From: Peromyscus leucopus
Taxonomy: Eukaryota; Chordata; Mammalia; Rodentia; Cricetidae
Direction of reading: 5' to 3'
NCBI RefSeq assembly: GCF_004664715.2
Contig: NC_051065.1
Span: 148,115,596 to 148,179,595, forward strand
DNA length: 64,000 nt
This document shows, in pieces, positions 24,691-37,473 of this stretch (its first letter is position 1; each line of letters opens with the position of its first letter). The translations under genes were made by a program, and so were the position numbers. Under the pieces are notes generated by a model that was not told where the DNA came from, ran no database searches, and saw only the letters and a list, made by a program, of their open reading frames with translations.

Positions 24691-25884
24691 TGAGCTATGA
24701 CTAAAAGAGTGGAAAGAGAGCTGATTCTAAGTTTTCAGGAAGCATGGGTAAAGTACCCAAGGAACACTGGATAAATATGAATCCAGGGAAGATTGTATTT
24801 TCCAGAAGTTTAAAGGATGAGTAGCGAAATAATTCTGTTAAAATATTACATCATCTTGTTTGGCTTATTCTTCATATCAATCAAATGTTCAATAAAACAC
24901 ACTTTGTTTTAAGATTTATTTATTATGTCGGGCGGTGGTGGCTCACGCCTTTAATCCCAGCACTCGGGAGGCAGAGGCAGGCGGATCTCTGTGAGTTGGA
25001 GGCCAGCCTGGGCTACCAAGTGAGTTCCAGGAAAGGCACAAAGCTGCACAAGAGAAACCCTGTCTCGAAACCCCACCCCCTCAAAAAATGTATTTATTAT
25101 ATATACAGTATTCTGCCTGCATGTGTCCCTGCAGGCCAGAAGAGGGCACTAAATCTCATTACAAGTGGTTGTGAGCCACCATGTGGTTGCTGGGAATTGA
25201 ACTCAGGGCCTCTGGAAGAAGAGCCATCTCTCCAGCTCCCCACACTTTGTTTTAAGAACCAACCAACCTGCCTTAGCCCGGGAACCAGAGCAGATCTCAG
25301 ATATGGCCAAGATAGTGAGCACACCTGGATTCCTAATGGAGATATCTCTCAAGGAAAGGATATTTAAAATTAATTCTACAGTGCCAATAAGATCTTTGCT
25401 TTCTGGATGCAGCTAGCCATAGTCGCTGAACAACCTAAAAGCAGGTAGGCTGGCCAGGAGTGTTGTCTACTACGTCCAGGCCGTCTCCCCCATGCTAAAA
25501 GCTGTTGCGTAGGCCCTGACTAACATAGGTCTTAAGAGCTGGGGATGTAGCTTCATTGGTAGAATGCTTGCCTTACATGCAGGAAGACCTACGGTCCATC
25601 CCTGAGATCACATAAACTAGGTGTGGTGGCACACAGCTGTAATGCCAGCACTCCAGAGGTGGAGGACTGAAGGATCAGAAGTTCTAGGACATCATGCATA
25701 CAGAGTGAGTTGGAGGCTAACCTGGGATAAATGAAATTCTCTCTTTAAAGAGCCACTGATGTCTTACTACCTTGTAACTCCATCTCTAGGACTTTATTCT
25801 AAGGAAGTGATTATCTAGAAATGGAGGTATAAGTAAGATGATTGGGACATTATTTATTTATTTTTAATTTCTTTCTTTCTTTTT

Positions 25885-25888
25885 CTTT

Positions 25889-25921
<33 letters not shown>
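25885..25921 (-). repeat. Poly-T tail of a minus-strand B1
   Basis: The T-run is the A-tail, read on the other strand, of the B1 at 25922-26050. Confidence 0.8.
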
Positions 25922-25922
<1 letters not shown>

Positions 25923-27759
25923 GTTTTTTCGAGACAGGGTTTCTCTGTGTAGCTTTGTGCCTTTCCTGGAACTTGCTCTCTAGACCAAGCTGGTCTTGAA
26001 CTCACAGAGATCTGCCTGCCAGAGTGCTGGGATTAAAGGCGTGCGCCGCCCAGGATATTATTTATAATGCCTAAGCATTAGTAAAAAAAAGAAAAATCTA
26101 CCGGGTATAGAGGGTCACATCAGTTATCCCAGCACTCAAGACTGAGGCAGGAGGATTGGCAGGAATTTGGTGCCACCTAGGGAGCTTCAAATTGAAAGAC
26201 AGTGAACACAATACATTTTGGCACATCCACAGTGGAAGATGACCTATACATAGATATTAAAGAAAAGAGGGCTTTAAATCATGACCAAGATAGCATTGTG
26301 GATGATATTCATGGGGGAAAACAAGGGACCCTTTTACAGTAATCTCGTAGATAAAAGAATTAAAAAACACACACACACACACACACACAAGCAGGAAACT
26401 CAAGAACAATTTTATTAGTTTAAGAGAAAATCGACAACCCAGACAAGCTAGAGACCTTGGCAACTGCCAGGTGGAGAGATAGGGCTAAGTGTAAAAGAAG
26501 AGGTCATGCCTGCTGAATTAACCTTTTGTTTCTTAAAGAATAATGTATATGTCACTAGGTGGCGGTGGCACACGACTTAAATATCAGCACTTGGGGGGCA
26601 GAAGCAGGCAAATCTCTGAGTCCGAGGCTAACCTGGTTTAGAGAGTGAGTTCCAGGACAGACAGGGCTACATAGAGAAACCCTGTCTTGAAAAACCACAC
26701 GCACGCACCCTTGCACGCACACACGTATATATGGAATCAGACAAGCTGTGCATCCTGGTGGCTGAGAGGAGGAGAGATAATCATGGCTTTTGAGTTAGTG
26801 TCCAAGAAAGCAGGAAGGGTCAGCAACGGAGCTCGGCAAGGGTCGTGGTGAGGAGATAATTCAGAGAAAGAGTGAGAAGGTCCAGAGTATGACAAAAGGT
26901 ATACTTAGGGTGTTGGCTGGTATCCAAAGAAGAGATGGGAAGGGGAAAAGTTATGCTTTGTGAATTAGAACTCAGAAAGCAGGCAGGCTTAGCGGTGAAG
27001 GGCTGCAAGCAATTGTGTCAGGGGAGCAGCTTCCGGGAGCCCACACTTCTTCCTCCCCCCTCCCCTCAGCATGTCTTCAAGTGAATCAGCTTTCTTGGGG
27101 AGCGCTCTCCTTGGTAGGTGATTGACAGGCCCTGTTGTATTAACTCTTAAGATAGCAATGGAGCTAGACAGTGGCTGTGACGCACGCCTTTAGCCCCAGC
27201 ACTTGGGAGGCAGAGCCAGGCGGATCTCTGTGAGTTCGAGGCCAGCCTGGTCTACAGAGTGAGTTCCAGGACAGGCTCCAAAGCTACACAGAGAAACCCT
27301 GCCTCAAAAAACCAAAACCAAACAAACAAAATAACACCCCCCCCCAAACAAAACAACAACAACAAAAACCAAAAAAGAAGAAGATGGCAATGGTGTGCAA
27401 TGTTCTAATCTCCTGGTCAGACCAGAATGCTATGTCACCACCCAGGCAGAACTCAGATTTCATTCTTTTGACAGGAGGAAGTAACTTTTCTTTAACAGCC
27501 CTTAACGAAACCTTGATAAACTCCATCTTCATATATTTTACAACCTAGGAAGGGCACTTATGATGCTTTCCTTCCTAGTTTTACCAGGAGAGTGGGAGTT
27601 GAGGACTGAAACTGTTATCAAGGGGGTGTGCATAGAGCGTCATCCCCAGTGGTCTCCAAGCCTCAGAGGTAGGCAGGCCTACACAAGTCCGGACTGTGCT
27701 AGGAGGCAGGAATTCTGGGACAGAAGGGCAGTACAAGCTAGAGTCATCTGGAAAGAGGG

Positions 27760-28120
27760 AACCTAGAGTGAGAAAATGCCCCCTCAGATTGGCCTGTAGG
27801 GAAGCCTGTGGGCATTTTCTTGACTTGATGGATGTGAGAGGGAGGGCCCAGCCCACTGTGAGCAGTGCCACTCTTGGGGAGGTGGCTCTGGGGTGTATAA
27901 CGAAGCAGGCTGAACAAGCCAGGGAGAGCAAGCCAGTAAGCAGCACCCCTCCATGGCCTCTGCCTCAGCTCCTGCCTCCAGGTTCCTGCTTGAGAGCCTG
28001 CCCTGCCTTTCCTCAGCGATGGAGCGGGACCTGGAAGTGTAAGCCAAATAAACCCTTTCCTCCCCCAGTTGCATTTGGTCATGGTCTTTCTCACTGCAAT
28101 AGACACCAAACTAGGATAAG
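27760..28120 (+). mobile_element. Rodent URR1-like repeat
   Basis: Carries GGGCCCAGCCCACTGTGAGC, GTGTATAACGAAGCAGGCTG, GCAAGCCAGTAAGCAGCACC and AAGCCAAATAAACCC. These are blocks of a common rodent interspersed repeat, also seen at 16835-17495. The antisense readings of up to 170 residues over this span are not genes. Confidence 0.6.
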
Positions 28121-28793
28121 GCCCTAGTGGGAGTCTTGGGTCTTGAGAGGACGGTCTCGGTTCTGAGGGATGACGCTGAGCCCCAGGGGGAATCGGTAGC
28201 CTGACTTGACCGGAAGTTCTGACAACAGAGGCGGTGGCTGTGGAGAAGAACAGCACATTGACTTTTTAAAATTAGGGGTTAAAAATTCAGGAGTGGACTT
28301 AGTCATCCAGTTAGCCTTCCCTTCAAGGGCCCCAGACCAGCACACTGTTATCTGACTCAGAGGCCAAGGTCTCTCTGCGTTTGCATCTTCAGGTGCCCCT
28401 CCCTTTTCCAACAGAGATCCAGCACAAAGAGTAAATGAGAGGAAGTAATAGGCGAAAACCACGATATTCTCCCTGGGTCACACTGAGGCCTTTCAAGTTA
28501 CACAAAGTTTCATTCTCTCTGACCTCTGTACTGTCTTCTCTCCCGGTCTCCCTTGAACCTGGAGGAAGCAGGAAGCTTTGTAAATGTAGATGTCACCAGC
28601 AAATACCTGAAGTTTATTAAACAGGTGAAGTTTCCTGTCACGAGTGTTCTGCTCTGCAGAATTGATGGTTACTGTGGCCACGGGCTTCCTCCCCATGGTG
28701 AGCGAAAATCCAGATACAACTTCCTTCCTCATTTGCATAGAACCGATATCAAGTAATACTCACACGCAGAAATGAGTCACTCTGTTCCTGCAG

Positions 28794-28896
28794 CCGGCTG
28801 TGGGCACACCCGAGGAAACGAAGTCCAGGCACACAGTTGGCAGAAACCATCCTCGCCACATACGCTCCGGAGGAAGGAGTCCAGACACACAGCAAG
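28794..28896 (+). other. APOBEC1: Probable 5' UTR part of the first APOBEC1 coding exon
   Basis: CTCTGTTCCTGCAG ending at 28793 is a good acceptor site, and the sequence from there to the ATG is free of SINEs. In rodents the coding start exon is preceded by noncoding exons, so a spliced 5' boundary here is reasonable but inferred. Confidence 0.45.
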
Positions 28897-28912
28897 ATGA
28901 GCTCCGAGACAG
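28897..28912 (+). CDS. APOBEC1: APOBEC1 coding exon a (MSSET)
   Basis: 16 coding bases: ATG AGC TCC GAG ACA G, then donor GTGAAA at 28913. The start has A at -3. Codon 6 (Gly) is completed by GT of the next exon. Confidence 0.93.
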
Positions 28913-29611
28913 GTGAAATTGGATGCCAGGTCCCGGCGAGGCGGGCAGTTGATTTTTTCCTCTTTACTTTGCTTCTTTCTATACAAACAAAACAAAGCTT
29001 TGTTTAGCTTTGTCAGGTTGCCCCGGGCTGGTCCCCAACTCCTGGCCTCAAGTGATCCTCCCGCTTCATTTAGCCTCTTGAGTACGGGAATACAAATGCC
29101 TGCTCCCATGCTTAGCTTGGGTCCACGGTCTTGAAGAGTGCGTCAGTTGTATGTATAACCTACCTATGCTTGGGTCTCTGGGTGCTTTCCAACTTTCCTA
29201 TTATGATGAATACATTCATATTGTTCTTAAGATGAATTACTATTCCGATGAAGTATTTATACCTCTTAATGATTTTGACAAGTAACACTAAATCAATGTT
29301 GGTTTCACGGCAACAAAAAATTTAAGTTAGTTGAGTCTGCTGATATAGGCTTATGATTCTAACTACTTGGGAGGCCGAGGCAGGAGAATTACTAGTTGAG
29401 GGCCCCTTTGTGCACTATAGGGCAAGTTCAAGGCCAAGTTGGGTGGCTGAGTGACAACCAGCGTTTTGAGAAGGTGGGCGAGCTGGAGGGCTGGCTCAGC
29501 AGTTAGGGATGCTTGCTGTTCTTACTTGATTCCCAGTGCCCCCAAGAGGCCGCTCACAACTGCCTGTCACTTGAGCTCCGGTGCGCTCCTCTGGCCTCCA
29601 CAGGCACCCGT

Positions 29612-29669
<58 letters not shown>

Positions 29670-32600
29670 TAAAAGCTTTGTTTTAGCTAAGAAGAAGAGT
29701 GAGGAGATAGCTTAGTGGTAGAGAGCTTGCCTAGCGTATGTGAGGCCCTGGGTTCAATACCTCAGTCCTGCCCACCCTTCCACCCAGAAAAAGGAAAACT
29801 AAAACTAATTAAGGTAAAACAGAAGCAGCTGCATATGGTCTGTACGCTGGTTGACTAACTAGACAATGACTAATTAGTGTTAATCAGGTGTGGTTATTCC
29901 CGCCTGTCATCTTAGTAGTCTAGAGGCTGCAACAGGAGGGTTACAAGGAATCTGAAGCTAGCCTGGGCAATATAATATGTTTCAGACCAGCCTAGGTTAC
30001 AATATGAGACACCCCCTACCCCAAACAAACAAACGAACGATCTGGGGACGTAGCTCAGTTGGTATAGATTTGACTAGCATGCCGAAAACTCTGGGTCCCA
30101 CCCCAGCACCGCATACAACACACAGACATGGTGGCTCATGCCTGTAATCCGAGCATTTGAGAGGTGGGATACGAAAAATTACAGGAGGGAGACGTGCCTG
30201 GTTTGAAAGGAAATGATTTCAGATGAGGTGGGATTGGAGCCAGTTCCTAAAATTGTTTTTTATTATTGTCTTTGGTAGAGTTCAAATCTTTGGAGATTTA
30301 AATTTTTTTTTAATTTATCTATTATTTATTGTTGAGACATGGCTCAATAATGTAGCCCAGGTTGACCTTGAACACAAAGTAGCTGAGGGTGACCTTGAGA
30401 ATTTCTGAAGCACAGCAATATGACTGAACTAGTGCTTTGGGCATATTTGCCTACTATTATATTGATTTGGGGCTGGACACAGAAAAGAGTAGGGGAAAAA
30501 CCCGAGGCTACTTGCCCTATTTGTTATAATAGACTCTCAAAAATGACAGAACTCAAGCCAGGGCAACAATGAGCCAAGGTAATGTTGAGCCAGGGCGGTG
30601 GTGAGCCAGGGCAATGGTGATCTAGGGCAGTGGTGAGCCATGGCAGTGGTGAGCCAGGGCAGTGGTGACCTAGGGCAGTGGTGAGCCAGGGTGGTAGTGA
30701 GCCTGGGCAATGGTGATCTAGGGCAGTGGTGAGCCAGGGCAGTGGTGATCTAGGGCAGTGGTGAGCCAGGACGATAGTGAGCCAGGGCAATGGTGATCTA
30801 GGGCAGTGGTGAGCCAGGGCGGTGGTGAGCCAGGGCAATGGTGGAGCCATCTGGGAAGGAATGAACCTTTCCTTCTGTACTACAGTCAGGGAGACAGTGG
30901 TTCTGATAATTACAAATCAGATACAAAAAGCGGTAAAAATAAATAAATAAATAAATAAGAGATCAAAATTGTCAGGAGCAAAAGCACCGTACTGTAGACA
31001 GATTTGTCTTTTGGGCCTCCAGCTCACAAAAAAAATGACCTGGAGATTTATTATTATTTATGAAAGCTCAGCATTAGCTTAGGCTTGTTTCTAACTAGCT
31101 CTTATAACTTAAATTAACAAATGTTTTTAAATCTACATTTTGTTGGCTTTTTTTTTTTTTTTTTGTGGCGCAGTTACCTTTGCTCTGTACTGTTCATCAT
31201 GCTTCCTCTCTGAGTCCTCTCTGTCCCCAGAAGTCCCACCTAATCTCTTTCTGCCTAGTCAATGGCTGTTCAGCTCTTGATTTTTTTTTTTTGGTTTTTC
31301 GAGCCAGGGTTTTTCTGCGTAGCTTTGCGCCTTTCCTGGAGCTCACTTGGTAGCCCAGGCTGGCCTCGAACTCACAGATATCCGCCTGGCTCTGCCTCCC
31401 GAGTGCTGGGATTAAAGGCGTGCGCCACCACCGCCCGGCCAGCTCTTGATTTTTTATTTCATTTTATTTTTTCATTTTTTTGAGACAGGGTTTTTCTGTG
31501 TAGCTTTGGTGCCTGTCTTAGATCTCGCTCTGTAGACCAGGCTGGCCTCGAACTCACAGAGATCCACCTGGCTCTGCCTCCCAAGTGCTGGGATTAATGG
31601 CGTGCACCACCACTGCCTGGCTGTTCAACTCTTTATTAAGCCAGTCACAGTGACACATCTTCACACAGTGTGAAGGAACATTCCACAACACCCTACTCAA
31701 CAGTTTACATACGGTGGAATCGAAGTTCTTCCAAGGACAGTTGTCTGTGGAAGATGTAATCATGATGGTGCTTCATAAACCCATTTCTGTCCTTAAAACC
31801 TCTGACTCTGGAAAAACTGGAGAATATACAGAGAGCAGCACAGGGTACAATTCACCAAGAAATGGCCAAAAGGAAGAACGGCAAATAGCCCACTGACCAG
31901 CAGCACTGTAGGGGACACCCCACTTTAGCTGTTTAATAACCCACTGACCAGCAGAACTGTAGGGGACACCCCACTTTAACTGCTTAATAACCCACTGACC
32001 AGCAATGCTGTAGGGGACACCCCACCTTAACTGCTTAATAACCCACTGACCAGCAATGCTGTAGGGGACACCCCATCTTGCTTTAACTGTTAATAACAGA
32101 GACTATTCTGTATCTGCAGGCTGGAAGGATGTAATCAAACTGGACATGCAAAACATCTGATGAGCACTGACAAAACTCAGGGCCTTTCACATTGCTTTGT
32201 TTTAAAAGCAAAACTTTAAACCAAGTTTTATGGAATTCTGAAAAAGTTTTCAAAGTTACAAATTATTATTCACCGTTTCTATCGTTACGGCTGTAAGAAT
32301 TGAGAAGCAGCTTTCATAAACTCAGGGTCTCTCTGTGTTTATTAGAAACCCAAGTTTGAAAATAGACTCTATAAATCTTGAATAAAGTATGTTCAGTTTG
32401 TACATTACCCCAGAACAAACTTAAAAAACAATAGAGGTGAGAATAGCATATGCTAGTAGTAGATGTTAGTAAAGTCCATTCACTCATTATTCAATACTTT
32501 GCATTGCTAGCTGCTATGTGGTGGGTAGAATGACAGAGTCTGGAATAAGATAGGCATAATCTGTATCTCATAATTTCCAAATTGTACCTCTTGGATCCTT

Positions 32601-34385
32601 TGAGAAGTGACTTTCCCATTAGACTGATTTTTTTTTTTTTTTTTTTTTTGAGGTTGGATCTCAAAGTGTAGCCTAGGCAGACCTTGAACTCTATCTCCTC
32701 ATACCACAGCATCCAATATGCAGGGATGGGAGGTGTGGGCCACGGTACTGGCTTCTATTTTCTGATATGATTTATAGATTTGGGTGTAGACTGAAGTTTC
32801 TTGGTTCTGCCTGGCCCTCCTGGGCAGCAGCCATTTTTATAAAATGATCACTCAGAGGCTTAGTATTAATTATGAACTCCTTTGTCTATGGCTCAGCTTT
32901 ATTGCTAGCCAGTTCTTATGTCTTAAATTAACCCATTTCGATTAATCTGTATTTTACCACATGGCCGTGGCATTACCGGTCTGCTGGCATCTTCTTCCTT
33001 GGGTGGCTGGATGGCATCTGGCCTCCTCTGCCTTTCTTCTCCCCTGTCTCTCACTTGGACTTCCTGCCTGGCTATAACCTTTCTTGCCACAGGCCAGAGC
33101 AGCTTCCTTATTAACCAATGGTAGCAACATATATTCACAGCATACAGAAAGACCATCCCACAGCATTTGGGAGACTAGAACATGTGAACTGGGGTGTTAT
33201 TTAACAAAGCCGTCTCTTGGTTTACAGGTCCTGCTGTTGTTGATCCTACTCTGAGGTAAGACAGATGTAGCGCCTCCCAATTCAATCATGCAGAAATGGA
33301 CATTTAAAAATTACAGGACTATAGTTTGTTTTTCAGTGTGCAAATTTCCTTGTCTTTATTAGATAGTTAAAAAAATGAATCTCAGCCACTTGTGAAGGGA
33401 ACAGACAATACTCATACTTACTGTAAAGAGAAAACTAGAGGATTTTTAAAAAAATAAATGAGTTTATTTGCTGATTTTCTTTTTACATACTCTAAAATTA
33501 ATTAATTAATTATTTTTTGAGATAAGGTTTCTCTGTGTAGCCCTGGTTGTCCTGGGACTCACTCTGTAGACCAGATTGGCCTTGAACTCAAAGACATCTG
33601 TCTGCTTTTGCCTCTTGAGTGTTGGAATTAAAGGTGAGCACCATCGCAGCCCCATTCATTCCACATCACTTTAAAAATAATGTTTTCTATGTTAACATTA
33701 TTCCGGATATCCGGCTTTCACAGGCCATGCTTGGGTGTGCTGAGCGGGAAGTCTCATGCTCTAATCAGAGGGATTTTAGTGGTGTCTCTGAGCAAGCACT
33801 GAGTAGTCAGCCCGCCCCCCATCTCCCTCTCATCCCCCTCCCATCTCCTTCTCTGCTCCCCCCCCCAGTGTCTTTAGGGAATGAGACATGTCATTGTGCC
33901 TCTGTCATGTGGAAAATCGTGTTTCCTGGTGACACACAGAGGTAAACATGAGCATGTTTCAACCATTTGCCTTTTTCTTATTTATTTAATCTGCCACTGT
34001 GTGTTTTAAGAGTCTGTTTTGCTTCTTTCTCTTTAAGAAAAAGAAAAGCTCGTAACAGTCTAGCCAGCTACATCATTACCATTAAATTAATTTTGTTCTG
34101 CAACTTAGAAATCACCTACAGTACGGCCCACTTAAAACAATCAGGAAATGCCGTGTGTGAAAGGGGTTGTGGATGATAAAAGTTTAAAAAGCTGGGCTAG
34201 GAGCATCTTCCTTGCTCAGGATCCCCTTGTCACCTTCACATGAGATGCTCACTCTAGTGTGAGTGAATGCCCAAGTGCTGATGTTTTACCAACCACTGTG
34301 TAGCTGGTCCCTAGGTTCCATCCATGCTCTGCCCACTCTCGGGCAGAGTTATTACCTATTCGTCATCTACCTGTCTATCTATCTG

Positions 34386-34435
<50 letters not shown>

Positions 34436-34819
34436 AATCTATCATTTCTCTACCATCTATCTATCTTCATCAAGCTGCCCTAGAAACCAGAGTTAAATCC
34501 AAAGGCTTAAGTCCATGGTGAAGCATTGTTTTCTCAAAATATTTCTCAAGAAGCTCACCATCTACCACACGGGCGTGTGTTTGCCTTTTCCTGGTCCCCA
34601 CAGGCCCCAGGGGGCTTTCACACCTGAAGGGTCCTTTTCTTGGATGTGCAGCTCTCAAGGGAATGTGAGTCTCTGTGTCGGTCTCTGGCGTGGCCTGTGT
34701 TAGTTCTGAGAGGTCAGGGCTAAGGGTTACGTCCTGATAGCTGTTTTCCCAGTCTTTTGCTGCTTCTTGTTGAGGGCTCTTTCTGAAAATGATCGGTCAG
34801 TTTGTTGGTCTCTGAAACT

Positions 34820-34869
<50 letters not shown>

Positions 34870-36694
34870 CATTGGTAGCAGCTGCTCGAACTCACAAGAT
34901 CATGGCTTGTCGATGCTATAAAGCTGCGCACCACCCCCTGAAAAACTGGATTTTTATAGATCGCTTAGAAACGGTTTCAGCAGACTTTATTTACTCAGTT
35001 TTATTTATTTTATGTGTATGAATGTTCTGCTCATATATACACGTGTGTCTGCGCACGCACCATATTAATGACAGATGCTGGATGAGGCCAGAAGAGGGTG
35101 TCTGGTCCCAGATATCTGGAGTTATAGGTGGTTGTGAGCCTCTACGTGGGAAGCAGACCCAGGTCCTCTGCAAGAGCAGTCAGTGCTTTTAACACCGAGC
35201 CATCTCTCCAGTTCCCAGACTTGTGTTGCTGTTGTTGTTAATTGGCTTGTTTTCGTTTTGCTGACACATCCTTGGGGATCTGAAGTTCTGTTCTCAGAGT
35301 TTCGACTCCACCTGGTCCAGATCACAGGGGAGGGGTCGGGAAACTACAGTTTTTGTTTTGTTTTGCATTTTCACTCTGTTAGCATTCTTTATCTCTGTGT
35401 AGCTTTGTGCCTTTCCTGGATCTCACTCTGTAGACCAGGCTGGCCTCGAACTCACAGAGATCCGCCTGGCTCTGCCTCCTGAGTGCTGGGATTAAAGGTG
35501 TGCATGACCACCGCCCAGCAGAACTCCTATATCTTTCGTTTCTGTTTAAGTTACTGGTACGGTAACAGGCCCCCAGACCTTAGCACAACTGACGCCATGA
35601 TGGAAGTAACATTCACCTTGGAACCCAGCATGCAGACAGCACCACCTGCCAAACTTTACCAGAGCTTAAAAGAAAAACCTCAGGACAGACGAGCTGCGAA
35701 TCTCAGCAGCTGCCCAGAAGGGAAGGCAGAGGAGAGAAGGAGAAAACTTTCGTGACTTAAGTCAGCCCGGAGGTCAGCCACATGTGGACAAGCAGTTACA
35801 TGTCGTAGCGGGGAGCTGTAGAGAAAGAGCCCAGCCTACCGTATTAGGGAAGGAAGGCCTGCTTAGGCTCGCTCTGACCAGCATCGGGAAGAAAATGGCA
35901 GAAGGGGAGAAAATCAAAGTTTTCCCGAGTCAGGATTAAACAATTTTACAATAATTTCATTAGTACTGTTAACAAAGTGCAGTGGGCTGGAGAGATGGCT
36001 CAGAGGTTAGGAGCACTGACTGCTTTTCCAGAGGTCCTGAGTTCAATTCCCAGCACCCACATGGTGGCTCACAACCATCTGTAATGAAATGTGGTGCCCT
36101 CTTCTGGCCTGCAGACATACATGCAGGCAGAACACTGTATACATAATAAATAAATAAATCTTTTTTTTTTTCAAGGTGGCTGGGTTGGGGATTTAGCTCA
36201 GTGGTAGAGTGTTTGCCTAGCAAAAAAAAAAAAGGCAGTGACTAGGGAGCCTTCAAAACCAAGGCCATAAACTGCTGCCCCTGCCCCTCCCTTGGTTAGA
36301 AATGGGTTCCTTCCCCACTCACCTACACGTTAATAGCCACCTCTAAAGATGTGCCTTTAGGGGAAGACAGTCATTTCCACGTTCCCATTTTAGAACCTCC
36401 CGGAGCCCTTTTAATTTCTTTCATTCAAATCCCCAAGGCTTCCTCACTCGCAAACCCCAGCTCCATAGGGCTCCTCGTTAAGTTTTAGATAATGCTTGAA
36501 GAGAGCCGCAGTCCGTAAATATCCTGTGGCCACACTCTCACCTTTCCCCAGCCAGCCCCCAGCCCAACTAGTCAAGAAGATCTCTAGTCAGTGGTGAGTG
36601 AAATACACACATGCCATGGTGTGCTCTCCCTTTTTAAAATTACACTTATTTATTTAGCGTGTGCGTGCGTGCGGCGTGCGTGCGTGCGTGCGTC

Positions 36695-36725
<31 letters not shown>

Positions 36726-37417
36726 TTTGGGGGAGCGCTGTGCATGCTTTGGCACAGGCGTGGAGGTCAGGGGAGTCTCTTCTCTCCTCCTACCTACCAT
36801 GTGGATCCTGGAGACTGGACTCAGACCATCAGGCTTGGTGGCCAGTGCCTTTACCTGCTGAGCTGTCTCCCCGGCTCCTGTTTTTGTTTTCGAGGCAGAG
36901 TCTTGCTGTGTAACCCAGGCTGTTCTCAAACTTGTCATCCTCCTGTCTCTGCCACCTTAGTGCTGAGATTCTATGTGTCACCGTACCTGGCAATCTGAAA
37001 GATAAACTTTTAAGAGAAGGTAGAGAGGTGTGTCAGTTGGTGGGGCACTTGCCTACATGCATGAAGCCCTGGGTTCCCACACACCAGTGATTCCTGTCCT
37101 TTGGGTAGAGGCAGGGACATCAAATGTTCAAGGTCTAGCTGGGAAGATGACTCATTGGATACAATGCTTACCGACCAAGTACAAGTATCCCATTTTGGAT
37201 TGCCAGCGCCCTAAAAGTCAGGCCTGGTGGTGTGTCTCTGTAACCTGAGCATTGTAGAGACAGAGACAAGTGGATCCAGGAGGCTTACCGGCCAGTGAGC
37301 TCCAGGTTCATCGGAAGACTCTGTTTGGAAAAATAAGGCAGAGGAAGATAGAGGAAGATGCCCAACGTTGACCTCTGACTGTATGTATGAACATATACAT
37401 GCAAACACACACATTCA

Positions 37418-37473
<56 letters not shown>

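Larger units (their letters stand above)
14097..28790. other. Region between GDF3 and the first APOBEC1 coding exon
   Basis: No coding gene was recognised. In mouse, noncoding 5' exons of Apobec1 extend into this interval; I cannot place them here. B1 copies: about 14277-14427 (-), 14630-14715 (-), 15585-15770 (-), 16125-16260 (-), 17715-17840 (+), 18705-18855 (-), 20930-21045 (-), 21640-21770 (+), 24930-25070 (+), 25920-26050 (-), 26560-26700 (+) and 27165-27312 (+). B2 copies: 15090-15284 (-), 17026-17279 (+), 17500-17710 (+), 20695-20885 (+), 21797-21990 (+), 22050-22185 (-), 22335-22510 (+, B3-like), 24335-24525 (+) and 25083-25240 (-). SINE-poor stretches are 22690-23080, 23860-24240 and 28125-28790. 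Confidence 0.65.
28913..33227 (+). other. APOBEC1: APOBEC1 intron after coding exon a (4315 bp)
   Basis: Contains an L1-like fragment near 29140-29280, a B2 with CA tail at 29470-29668, ID-type SINEs at about 29690-29770 and 30040-30110, the 16-bp minisatellite at 30545-30850, minus-strand B1 copies at 31285-31440 and 31470-31622, a cricetid-type interspersed sequence from 31625 that includes the 51-bp repeat, and an LTR-like segment near 32810-33180. The last 50 bases before the acceptor are unique. Confidence 0.65.

Noticed and set aside
27744..28256. Minus-strand 170-residue reading, with overlapping 143- and 121-residue readings
   Set aside because: They cover a URR1-like interspersed repeat that is repeated at 16835-17495 without the same reading frames.
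30041..30112. Possible tRNA gene with A-box-like TAGCTCAGTTGG
   Set aside because: The B box and the stem pairing of a tRNA are missing, and the surroundings match ID SINEs. The same holds for 29690-29770, 36182-36235 and 40270-40360.
30524..30850. 108-residue repetitive protein on the minus strand (WLTTAL-type repeats)
   Set aside because: It is only the translation of the 16-bp minisatellite. The protein period of 16 follows from the DNA unit length.
30545..32092. Tandem arrays that might look like a CRISPR array
   Set aside because: The repeats are head-to-tail with no unique spacers, and the genome is a rodent's.
36654..36938. Minus-strand 94-residue reading with Thr-His repeats, and similar readings at 12248, 37285 and 61320
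   Set aside because: They are translations of CA/GT or GA/CT microsatellites and B2 sequence.
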